Assembly (NCBI GenBank): GCA_002256055.1
Contig: NKIE01000121.1
Location: 1 to 7,785 of the forward strand
DNA: 7,785 nt
Origin: Pseudomonas sp. PGPPP3
GTDB taxonomy: Bacteria > Pseudomonadota > Gammaproteobacteria > Pseudomonadales > Pseudomonadaceae
Reading direction: 5' to 3'
Shown here: piece after piece, positions 1 to 6,078 of the stretch
How positions within the stretch are numbered: the stretch's first letter is position 1
Layout of the letters: each line of letters begins with the position of its first letter
Position numbers and translations under genes: made by a program
Notes under the pieces: model-generated
Database searches by the model: none
What the model was told of the DNA's origin: nothing
The model's input: only the letters and a program-made list of their open reading frames with translations

Positions 1-846
1 GACGATACGACCGACCAGGTTGCCGTCGGCATCCACCACCACGTCGATCAGCTCCTGCGGTGGCGGGTCCAGCAGGTTGGCGACGGTGACTTGACCGAGT
101 GTGGCCATGCTGGTGTCTTTGGGGTGACGCAGGACGGCGACCATCTCCCCGGATTTTTCCGCCAGCTCAACCCGCGCTACCTGCGCCGGCGTGAGCATCA
201 GCGACAGGGTGGAAAAGTTCATGTTGAAGCCGTCGGGCGTGCTCTGGTCGTAGTAGTTCTCGTACTTGTGGCCGCTGGCATCTTCGCGGCCGGCGGCCAG
301 CACAATGATGTCTTCGAGGATGTTGATCACCACATCGTCGGCATAGTTGGGCTGCTTTTGCAGGCCGATGTCGCCGGCGGCAAAACTGCCCAGCAGGTCG
401 ATGTGGTCGCCGGGGCGCAGCATGCCGTCAAAGGAATTGATCTTGCTGATTTTGACCGTCTTGACCCGCTTACCCAGCTCAACGTTCTCCGAGAAGCGCG
501 AGACGCGTTCCTGCTCCACAGCATCCCAACTGATGGGCCGGCCACGTTGCAGCGGCGCAACCGTCATGCGGCCTTCAAGCTTGGGCCAGTCCTCGGCCAG
601 AACGACATTGGAGGCCAGGTAGTCTTTGGGCACATCCAGGGTGGCGACCAGCTCCGGGGTCAGCACTTGGGCCTTGCCGATGTCCGCCCGTGGCACCACC
701 ACCGTGACCTTCGCTTCTACCGGCGGCCGATAGGCATCGCGGTACTGGGCTTCCTTGGATTTCAGGTACATCCAGCCCATGGCTCCTGCGAGCACACCAC
801 ACGCCACCGCGATGATCAGCAGTTTCTTTCCTGATACAGATGACAT
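1..846 (-). CDS. cpaB: CpaB/RcpC-type Flp pilus assembly protein, 3' end outside window
   Basis: The first 282 residues are visible and the frame is still open at base 1. Residues 8-27 form one N-terminal membrane anchor. A SAF-like beta region follows at about 47-110, including RADIGKAQVLTPELV and LQRGRPISWDAV. The RcpC/CpaB domain lies at about 120-256, with GMLRPGDHIDLL (141-152), a long loop with ENYYDQ, and a SLMLTPAQVARVELAE segment. CpaB proteins are periplasmic or inner-membrane-anchored partners of the CpaC/RcpA secretin in Tad pili. The ATG at 846 is preceded by GGGGAG four bases upstream. A 113-base gap separates it from the upstream pilin-like gene, the widest gap within this gene set. 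After the conserved domain the chain continues with a DADGNLVGRIV stretch (272-282), suggesting a C-terminal extension. Family assignment is firm; the C-terminus is unseen. Confidence 0.9.
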   Translation of the reverse strand, partial: MSSVSGKKLLIIAVACGVLAGAMGWMYLKSKEAQYRDAYRPPVEAKVTVVVPRADIGKAQVLTPELVATLDVPKDYLASNVVLAEDWPKLEGRMTVAPLQRGRPISWDAVEQERVSRFSENVELGKRVKTVKISKINSFDGMLRPGDHIDLLGSFAAGDIGLQKQPNYADDVVINILEDIIVLAAGREDASGHKYENYYDQSTPDGFNMNFSTLSLMLTPAQVARVELAEKSGEMVAVLRHPKDTSMATLGQVTVANLLDPPPQELIDVVVDADGNLVGRIV

Positions 847-850
847 GGTG

Positions 851-856
851 CTCCCC
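851..856 (-). promoter_or_regulatory. Ribosome binding site of cpaB
   Basis: Read on the minus strand, GGGGAG lies four bases before the ATG at 846. The 11 bases AGCACCATGTC spanning spacer and start are identical to those at the pilin gene start (5822), so the two initiation regions look related. Confidence 0.6.
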
Positions 857-877
857 AGTGCAAAAAGTGCAGTCAGC

Positions 878-929
878 GCAAACGCGCAATGTTTAATCGG
901 TGTCTCTTATGGTTTTTCTATGCGTTTGC
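878..929. repeat. Inverted repeat GCAAACGC / GCGTTTGC in the gap before cpaB
   Basis: Two perfect 8-base inverted arms lie at 878-885 and 922-929, separated by 36 mostly AT-richer bases. The pair sits in the only substantial gap (847-959) of the pilus gene set. It could be an operator for an internal promoter or part of a processing or attenuating stem. No T-run typical of an intrinsic terminator follows on the minus strand, and I see no convincing -35/-10 pair. The gap holds no coding sequence that I can support. Confidence 0.35.
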
Positions 930-959
930 AGCGTGTCTGGCATGGCTCGCGGGTGCGCA

Positions 960-1985
960 TCAGTTGCGCCGCAGCGACCACTGTGTCCCGATAACAGGGT
1001 CCTTGGTTTGCAGCACAGAGAAGCGTGCCTTGCAGGCGTCCACCGCGCTGTCTACATAGCTGACTTGGGCGTCGGGTGCGCTGAACTGGGTGTATACATT
1101 GGAGCCAATGGCCACGGTTGCGCTTGCTGCCGGCAGCGGGCTGACTTGCTCGGCGGCCCAGCCATAGGGGCGCACGATGCACAGCGAATGCTTGCTCCAG
1201 GCGGCTTCGGTCGCAGGGGTGAGGTAGAGACTGACCAGCTCGCCAATTACTTTGCGCGGACTGGTGAATGCACTGCTGGCCATACCCAGCGCATCGCCCC
1301 TCTCATACACCAGGCCGTTGGCCTCGTAGCTGGCGACGTAGGTTTTACCCTCGAAGTACTTCAGCACGTCACGGGTAGCGATGGGCGTCAGCCCCTGAGG
1401 TTGTTTGCTCAACGCGCTGCCGGTGGAGGCGGTGTAGTACTTGTTACCCTTCAGGTACGCGAACCCCAGCACCTCACCACTGGCGTTGGCCAGTGCTTGC
1501 AGCACCAGTGGCTTGCCAGTGCTGTCGACGTAAACCTGGCGAATGCTGAAGCCGGGATACAGAGCCTGGCCATTGAGATCGACCAGGTTGATTTTGGCGA
1601 GCTCTACACTGTCATCCCTGCCAACTTCCTTACCATCGCTGTCGATTAGCTTTTTATTTTCCAGGCGCCCCACATAAACGCCGCTGGCGTCATACACCTC
1701 GTCCAGTGCTGCGAGTTTGTCATTCGCAGGCTGTTGCGGCTCGGTCGGCGGCGGTGACTCGGGCTGGCCGTCATCGAAGCCGTCATCCGGGCTGGGGTCG
1801 AGGAAACGCACGGCTTCGTTGTTGTACAGCTGAACCTTGTTCATCTCGCTGGAGTAGCTTTTGTAGCTGCTGCGCACGTTGTCGAATAGGCGCTCGACAT
1901 CGTTGCCCGCCAGCAGCAACGCCGCGCCGGTAACGCCGAGCACCACCAGGTACTCGGTCATGGATTGTCCGCGCTGGGGCTTCAT
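960..1985 (-). CDS. Large pilin-like protein: Flp-type N-terminus with a 300-residue C-terminal region
   Basis: 341 residues. The N-terminus reads MKPQRGQSMTEYLVVLG: a short basic leader, a Gly6/Gln7 class III cleavage site, Glu at mature +5, Tyr at +6, then a hydrophobic helix to about residue 27. This is the Flp prepilin signature processed by a TadV/PilD-type peptidase. Helical spacer residues follow to about 62, then an acidic and Pro-rich linker (63-88). Next comes a beta-like region with recurrent D-x-x-G turns at about 99, 115, 136 and 154, and a C-terminal part with Cys269 and Cys318 that could form a disulfide. Flp pilins are normally 50-90 residues, so this is far larger. A minor or tip pilin displaying a globular head is my inference. 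The ATG overlaps the TGA of the preceding gene by one base (TGATG), indicating coupling. I do not recognise the C-terminal domain. Confidence 0.85.
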   Translation of the reverse strand: MKPQRGQSMTEYLVVLGVTGAALLLAGNDVERLFDNVRSSYKSYSSEMNKVQLYNNEAVRFLDPSPDDGFDDGQPESPPPTEPQQPANDKLAALDEVYDASGVYVGRLENKKLIDSDGKEVGRDDSVELAKINLVDLNGQALYPGFSIRQVYVDSTGKPLVLQALANASGEVLGFAYLKGNKYYTASTGSALSKQPQGLTPIATRDVLKYFEGKTYVASYEANGLVYERGDALGMASSAFTSPRKVIGELVSLYLTPATEAAWSKHSLCIVRPYGWAAEQVSPLPAASATVAIGSNVYTQFSAPDAQVSYVDSAVDACKARFSVLQTKDPVIGTQWSLRRN

Positions 1986-2650
1986 CAGCGATCCATCCGG
2001 TTGACCAGCACTTGGGTCTTGTCCTGATGGCGCAACAAGCCAACCGTCATCAGTTCACGCTCGCGGCTGTAGCTGAGCACCACGCCGTTGGCCTGTTGGC
2101 TGCGCTGCTCCAGGCTCCAGCCTTGCTGCTTGAGTTCGGTTTCGTACCACTGGGCGGTGGTGTCCATGTCTTCTTCATTGAGCAACAACACCAGGCGGCC
2201 TTGGCGAATGTCGTCATCGCTGCGCATGTCACTGATCACCTGGGCACCGGGCGGCACCGGCATGCCATCGCCTAGCACTGGCGCCGCGCCAGCGCTTGCC
2301 GGGGGGTTGGTGATGACCATTTGGCCATAGCTGTAGCGATCGTTCTGGCGCTTAACCTGAATCATCATCATGCACTGTTCATTAATGTGCAGGATCTGCT
2401 CCCAGCCGTTAAACGCCGAGAAGTCGACCTCGTCGGCCCAGGCCTCGGCGTAAAAGTCTTTGACGGCCACCAGGTCGGCAGGCACGCGAAAACTGCGCCC
2501 GGCCATGGGCGTCTGGTTCCACTGGATGTTGCTGCCGATACTGGCGACCAGCATGTCCGGCATCAGCGGAAAATCGTCGTAGTCACACTCGGCCTGCGCC
2601 CAATTGGCGGCCAGTAACGAGGTGAGGAAGAGCAGCGGGATGATTTTCAT
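1985..2650 (-). CDS. Secreted periplasmic protein with two similar halves, function unknown
   Basis: 221 residues. The start at 2650 is preferred over the in-frame ATG at 2761 because it begins a clear signal peptide, MKIIPLLFLTSLLAANWAQA, with an AQA cleavage site after residue 20. It also starts 4 bases after the stop of the TadE-like gene. No lipobox is present, although Cys22 is close to the cleavage site; Cys22 and Cys93 could pair. The mature part looks duplicated: residues about 29-114 and 130-220 each show a P-rich start, a GR-x(3)-V/L strand, an acidic helix ending in Y (Y67, Y169), then GW (82-83, 177-178) and two or more beta strands. The second half, with YETELKQQGW, is the better-formed copy. 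Its position between TadE-like and large-pilin genes suggests a role in pilus biogenesis or pseudopilin handling, but I recognise no named family. Confidence 0.8.
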   Translation of the reverse strand: MKIIPLLFLTSLLAANWAQAECDYDDFPLMPDMLVASIGSNIQWNQTPMAGRSFRVPADLVAVKDFYAEAWADEVDFSAFNGWEQILHINEQCMMMIQVKRQNDRYSYGQMVITNPPASAGAAPVLGDGMPVPPGAQVISDMRSDDDIRQGRLVLLLNEEDMDTTAQWYETELKQQGWSLEQRSQQANGVVLSYSRERELMTVGLLRHQDKTQVLVNRMDR

Positions 2651-2654
2651 AGGC

Positions 2655-3572
2655 TTATTCGAAGTAACAGAACCCAGTGCTGCTGGTGCATTTGGCCGGC
2701 TTATCGGGGATGGGCTCGATGCCGACATAGTCAAACTCGACATCCTTGAACGAGGGTTCAAAGATGCCGATGGTCGAGATAATGGTTTCGATCAAGGGGT
2801 TGCTGAGCATGGTGCCCACGGCAAAGTCGTCGGCGCGCTCCTTGAAGTGCGCATCGCCCTGGGCGTTCCAGCCGTCGGCGAGCACCGCGGACTGGGCGCG
2901 AATGTTCAGCTGTTTGTCCAGGGCGCCGCCAAACAACGGCTGGCTGCCTAAGCGGCTGCCGGCCATGGCCACGGGAATGACGATGTTGGGGTTGTAGAAG
3001 TTCTCGGTCTCGTGGGCGACTTGCAGAAAGTCGTCATCCTTGGCGATTTTCAAAAAGCTCAGCACTTTCATCACACCACCCATGGCGTCGTTGTAAATGC
3101 CGATAACGTCGTAGCTGTAGGACGGCGTGTCCTCTGCGCTCAGGCTGGAGGCGCTCGGCATGCTGCCGCTGGCCGTCATCGGCTTGGCCCCACCGCCGTG
3201 GGTCCAGCGCCATAGCGCGTGGTTGCTACTGGTGTTGGCGTTGCCGTCGATGTCGGCAGCGGTGAACGGCTGGATCGCCGCCGAGTAGGACATCAGGCGC
3301 TTTTCTGCACTTTTCAGTACCGCTTCATTGCCGCGCAGGGCGGTATCACCGTCGTCGGTCTCGCCCGGTGTCTTGTTGGTGTCGAACCAGACGGTGCGTT
3401 CCCAGGCCACATAGCGCGCCACCTGCTGGGCGGTGTAAGCCATGTCAGCCAGCTTGGCCACCACCGGTACCAGCACGAACAGCAGCAGCACGCCGCCCGC
3501 GACCATGACCACGAATTCCGCCATGGCCTGACCGCGCATGCGGGTCGGGGATGTATGGGCGACCACGTTCAT
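2655..3572 (-). CDS. TadE-like pseudopilin
   Basis: 305 residues. The ATG at 3572 is chosen because it overlaps the TGA of the TadG-like gene (ATGA, 4 bases) and gives a short leader before RMRGQAMAEF. The longer in-frame start at 3950 would lie deep inside the upstream gene and carries no recognisable protein. The Gly14/Gln15 site, Glu19 at mature +5, Phe20 and the hydrophobic helix to about residue 43 are the TadE/TadF pseudopilin pattern. The following AYTAQQVARYVAWERTVW helix is typical of TadE-like proteins in Tad loci. The body (60-290) is mixed, with a conserved-looking AQGDAHFKERADDFAVGTML segment. Cys295 and Cys302 near the C-terminus, CTSSTGFC, could close a small disulfide loop. 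It is likely a minor pilin processed by the same peptidase as Flp. At 305 residues it is longer than the usual TadE of about 150-200. Confidence 0.85.
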   Translation of the reverse strand: MNVVAHTSPTRMRGQAMAEFVVMVAGGVLLLFVLVPVVAKLADMAYTAQQVARYVAWERTVWFDTNKTPGETDDGDTALRGNEAVLKSAEKRLMSYSAAIQPFTAADIDGNANTSSNHALWRWTHGGGAKPMTASGSMPSASSLSAEDTPSYSYDVIGIYNDAMGGVMKVLSFLKIAKDDDFLQVAHETENFYNPNIVIPVAMAGSRLGSQPLFGGALDKQLNIRAQSAVLADGWNAQGDAHFKERADDFAVGTMLSNPLIETIISTIGIFEPSFKDVEFDYVGIEPIPDKPAKCTSSTGFCYFE

Positions 3573-5542
3573 TTCACCAGCCCGGAGACGGCGCCGCTGG
3601 CGGAGGTGGTAACCGTGTCGACGAACTTGTCGAGCACCGGCTTGACCGGGCCACTGATAACCGAGGGCAGCTTGTCGATGACCCGATCCTTGCCCGGCTC
3701 GATCAGCTTTTTCAGGCCGATGTCGAGCACTGCGCCGACAATGGCCGAGGTGCTGGCGCCAGACTGCAGGCCCAGCACGGCCATCAGGTCGATCTGCCCG
3801 GCGGCGATCATTTGCACCACGCGGCTCGGCTCGCGCAGGCGGGCATCCCAGAAGGGGCTGAACTGATTGGGCGTTTCCACCCGGCCGGGCGGTGGAGCGA
3901 AATAGGACTCCGCCGAGGCGATGGTCATCATGTTGTCGGGGCCGCCCCACAGCGACGACAGCGCGTTGTCGGTTACGCCCTGGGTGTCGAGGGCAAACTT
4001 GCCGGTATCTAGGCCCAGGCTGGCCGGGTTGTCACTGGTGCGCAGGCTGCCCAGTGGTTTGGCCACCGCCACGGTAAATTCGTTACTGGTGCCACGGCCC
4101 TGATAGTCGCGACCGAGGCTGAAAAATGACGGCGCGCCGCCATAGCCGGTGCTGACGTCTTCCGCCTGATTGGCACCGAAAGCGCCCAGCGTGTTACCCC
4201 ATATCCAGGTTGCCGCATGCACGGTTTGCATGACTTCGCCGTAGGGTCGCGGGTTTCCGGCAGGGGTGTTTTGCGTGGGGCTGCCCCACTGCGAACCAAT
4301 CAGAAATTGATCGCCGGCCTTGGCCACGAGCTGGTGTGTGCCGGCGCTGAGCGGCAAGCCCATTTCAATGGGGAAGTCGGTGTCGAGAACTTCGATGCAG
4401 CCTACAAACGGCAGGCAGGCTTCAATTTGCAGGGACACTTGCAGCTTGAAACCGATGGAGCTGAAGTCGACAGACGTCCAGCCGTAATGCGGGATACCTT
4501 TGCCGCCCGCGGCAGTGCTCTTCGGGTTATAGACATAGGCGGTGCCGCCATTGTTGAACACGCCCACCTCAACGCCTAAACCCAACCTTATGGTGATAAA
4601 GCCGAGGTAAATCGGCAGCTCCGGCGGAGAAAAGCTGACGGTCGCATCGAAGGTGCGCGCATCCAGCCAGTCGTTGCGATTGCTGTTCATGATCGCCGCG
4701 TACTGGCGCCCTGCCGTGCGTGCGGCGCTGTTGTCGGCATTCTGAGCGTTGCTGTTGTCGTACTTTTCCGGCGCGGTGTTGACCAGCATGGTCGAGGGCG
4801 CAAGGCTGCCAAGAAAGTCGGCGACAAAGTCATCGGCTGAGGTCGCACTGCCGCCGGCAGCCGTGCTGGCACTTTTTGCCTGGCTGGCCAGGCTGCTCAG
4901 ATTCAGGTCGCTGGCGAAGTACGTCAGGATAAAGTTCTGCGCCAATAACAGATGGCTGAGGGTGACGACTTTCAGGTCATCGTTGGTGCCCGGCATCTCG
5001 TGGCGATCGACAATTGTTAACGGTGCCGTGAACTGCGCCTCCAGAGTCGCTACCGCAAAGATCTTCTGGAAGAAGCCCATCACCAGGTTGAAGCTGGAGA
5101 TCACGTCGGGGTAAATACCGAGCAGCGGCTTGGCCACGGTACCGGTGACCGTACCGAGTACCTGATACGGCAGTGTGATGGTGGACAGCACATCACCAAT
5201 GGTTGGCTTGGGCGCCGGTGCGATGGGGATTTGGTAGAGCGGAAAGGTGTTTACCCAACGCGGGATGTTGGCGTAGCGCTTGGACCAGGACATCAACGCA
5301 ACCACCTGACCAACCGACATCTCATTGGCGACGATGGCACGGTTGGTATAGGCAATAAGGTTCTGGTGGCGGGCAAACAGCTTGGCTTGCGAATAGGCGG
5401 CTGCATCAGCGGCGTTCTCGACCTGCACACGGTCGCGGGTCAGTACGCCGCGGTTGTACATCAGGATCAGGCCGATCAGCGCGATGCCGATGAAGAACAA
5501 GCCAAAGACCATGGCCTGTCCCGACTGCCGGTGCCTGCTCAC
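3569..5542 (-). CDS. TadG-like Flp pilus assembly protein
   Basis: 657 residues from a GTG start 22 bases after the pilin stop. The GTG puts a basic leader, MSRHRQSGQAM, before one long hydrophobic segment (12-29). A start at Met11 would lose the GQAM motif. No strong Shine-Dalgarno is visible. The segment RVQVENAADAAAYSQAKLFARHQNLIAYTNRAIVAN, spread over about 38-73, is the Tad-like N-terminal region of TadG-related proteins. Near the C-terminus, ESYFAPPPGRVETPNQFSPFWDARL (about 545-569) resembles a motif I associate with this group. Cys376 and Cys382 are the only clear cysteine pair. I see no DxSxS metal site, so the von Willebrand A domain of classical TadG seems absent. The protein is expected to be inner-membrane anchored with a large periplasmic part. 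Its stop overlaps the TadE-like start. Confidence 0.85.
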   Translation of the reverse strand: MSRHRQSGQAMVFGLFFIGIALIGLILMYNRGVLTRDRVQVENAADAAAYSQAKLFARHQNLIAYTNRAIVANEMSVGQVVALMSWSKRYANIPRWVNTFPLYQIPIAPAPKPTIGDVLSTITLPYQVLGTVTGTVAKPLLGIYPDVISSFNLVMGFFQKIFAVATLEAQFTAPLTIVDRHEMPGTNDDLKVVTLSHLLLAQNFILTYFASDLNLSSLASQAKSASTAAGGSATSADDFVADFLGSLAPSTMLVNTAPEKYDNSNAQNADNSAARTAGRQYAAIMNSNRNDWLDARTFDATVSFSPPELPIYLGFITIRLGLGVEVGVFNNGGTAYVYNPKSTAAGGKGIPHYGWTSVDFSSIGFKLQVSLQIEACLPFVGCIEVLDTDFPIEMGLPLSAGTHQLVAKAGDQFLIGSQWGSPTQNTPAGNPRPYGEVMQTVHAATWIWGNTLGAFGANQAEDVSTGYGGAPSFFSLGRDYQGRGTSNEFTVAVAKPLGSLRTSDNPASLGLDTGKFALDTQGVTDNALSSLWGGPDNMMTIASAESYFAPPPGRVETPNQFSPFWDARLREPSRVVQMIAAGQIDLMAVLGLQSGASTSAIVGAVLDIGLKKLIEPGKDRVIDKLPSVISGPVKPVLDKFVDTVTTSASGAVSGLVK

Positions 5543-5564
5543 AACCGGGGGGATCAGCCGCGTA

Positions 5565-5822
5565 TTACTTGCGTTCGTCTTGCTTGAAACTGCTCAAGTT
5601 GTGCTTGGCGCCGGCGGCTGTCTGCGCTTCGGTACCTGTTGTGGCAGCCGCTTGCTTGGCTTCGCCACCGCCCAACTCCGCCGCCATGTCACCGACCTGC
5701 TCGCGCACGGTGCTGCCGAACAGGTTGTAAACCACGATGGCCGAGATCGCGATCAGGGCCACGATGATGATGTACTCGGTCATGCCTTGGCCCAACTGGC
5801 GAGCGCGCAACTTAATGGACAT
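5565..5822 (-). CDS. flp: Flp-type major pilin candidate
   Basis: 85 residues, and the first gene of the minus-strand operon. The leader MSIKLRARQLG is followed by GMTEY: cleavage is expected after Gly11, giving Gln12 at +1, Glu16 at +5 and Tyr17 at +6. A single hydrophobic helix runs to about residue 35. This is the exact Flp/Fap prepilin pattern (class III signal, E and Y at +5/+6), and a mature length of 74 fits Flp pilins. The tail (about 49-85) is Gly/Ala/Thr/Gln-rich and ends in charged residues, FKQDERK, somewhat longer than in the shortest Flp subunits. The ATG has a good ribosome site, AGAGGA, six bases upstream, consistent with high expression of a structural subunit. It is the shortest and best-initiated of the pilin-like genes here, so I take it as the fibre subunit. 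Confidence 0.9.
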   Translation of the reverse strand: MSIKLRARQLGQGMTEYIIIVALIAISAIVVYNLFGSTVREQVGDMAAELGGGEAKQAAATTGTEAQTAAGAKHNLSSFKQDERK

Positions 5823-5828
5823 GGTGCT

Positions 5829-5834
5829 TCCTCT
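5829..5834 (-). promoter_or_regulatory. Ribosome binding site of the pilin gene
   Basis: On the minus strand AGAGGA lies six bases upstream of the ATG at 5822. It is the strongest Shine-Dalgarno match in the pilus operon and fixes the start that keeps the class III signal peptide. Confidence 0.7.
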
Positions 5835-5862
5835 GGTCTAGGCCGAGTGTGTTTTGGGTGGA

Positions 5863-5959
5863 GGGTTGCTGGCGTAACCACTCACTGACCTGGGCGGTGA
5901 TGACCGGCGCCCTGCCATAGGCGCCGCTCTCGTATACCGATGCTAAGCGAGAGCAACCC
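5863..5959. repeat. Widely spaced inverted repeat GGGTTGCT / AGCAACCC
   Basis: Perfect 8-base arms lie at 5863-5870 and 5952-5959, 81 bases apart, both upstream of the pilin gene. The distal arm falls where a -35 would sit for the TATACG candidate. They are possible half-sites or paired sites for a regulator such as the NarL-type protein encoded next door. An 8-base match in a G+C-rich region can arise by chance. Confidence 0.35.
5905..5926. repeat. Hairpin-type inverted repeat CGGCGCC / GGCGCCG
   Basis: Perfect 7-base arms (5905-5911 and 5920-5926) flank an 8-base spacer and lie between the candidate -10 and the pilin start, so they would form a stem in the pilin mRNA leader. No T-run follows on either strand, so a terminator is unlikely; an operator or leader stem is more plausible. 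Confidence 0.5.
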
Positions 5960-6032
5960 GCACCGTATGTCCCCACTTATAGCTACAGATAAAGCTGCCG
6001 CCTTGAGCCGTAAAGGCAATACCGCCTGGAGA

Positions 6033-6051
6033 GCTGCGCTACTATCGCAGC
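6033..6051. repeat. Inverted repeat GCTGCG / CGCAGC upstream of the regulator gene
   Basis: Perfect 6-base arms (6033-6038, 6046-6051) flank a 7-base AT-rich spacer, ending 27 bases before the regulator ATG. It is a possible autoregulatory operator or leader hairpin just upstream of the ribosome site. The arms are short, so chance is possible. Confidence 0.35.
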
Positions 6052-6069
6052 AATGAACTCGTCTCATTC

Positions 6070-6073
6070 AGGA
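6070..6073 (+). promoter_or_regulatory. Ribosome binding site of the response regulator
   Basis: AGGA lies five bases before the ATG at 6079. This supports that start over the in-frame ATG at 6100, which would begin MPIRV and is not preceded by a better site. Confidence 0.55.
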
Positions 6074-6078
6074 TCAAG

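Larger units (their letters stand above)
5835..6068. promoter_or_regulatory. Divergent intergenic control region between pilus operon and two-component pair
   Basis: This is the shared upstream region of the minus-strand pilin gene and the plus-strand regulator gene, so at least one promoter in each direction is expected. On the minus strand a possible -10 TATACG (5931-5936) lacks a good -35 at the normal distance; one arm of a GGGTTGCT inverted repeat lies there instead, which would suit an activator-dependent promoter. I found no convincing sigma-54 site and no strong sigma-70 pair on either strand. The region carries three inverted repeats listed separately and no supportable gene. Confidence 0.5.

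Noticed and set aside
91..834. Long open frame (247 codons) on the plus strand over cpaB
   Set aside because: It is antisense to a clear CpaB coding frame, has no recognisable domain, and is typical of the spurious reverse frames in G+C-rich genes.
900..1649. Long plus-strand open frame opposite the large pilin gene
   Set aside because: The minus-strand frame has a prepilin signature and operon overlap; this frame has no ribosome site or family features.
2651..2761. Longer start for the secreted protein at 2761
   Set aside because: It would overlap the end of the TadE-like gene and place 37 Ser/Pro-rich residues before a perfect signal peptide that starts at 2650.
3573..3950. N-terminal extension of the TadE-like gene to an ATG at 3950
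   Set aside because: It lies wholly inside the TadG-like gene in another frame and would bury the prepilin motif about 140 residues in. The ATGA overlap at 3569-3572 gives a much better start.
5905..5926. CGGCGCC stem as an intrinsic terminator
   Set aside because: No T-run follows on either strand, and it sits in a divergent region where no gene ends.
5882..6067. 61-codon minus-strand frame in the divergent intergenic region
   Set aside because: It has no ribosome site, no domain and Ala/Arg-rich composition, and it covers the region where the promoters should be.
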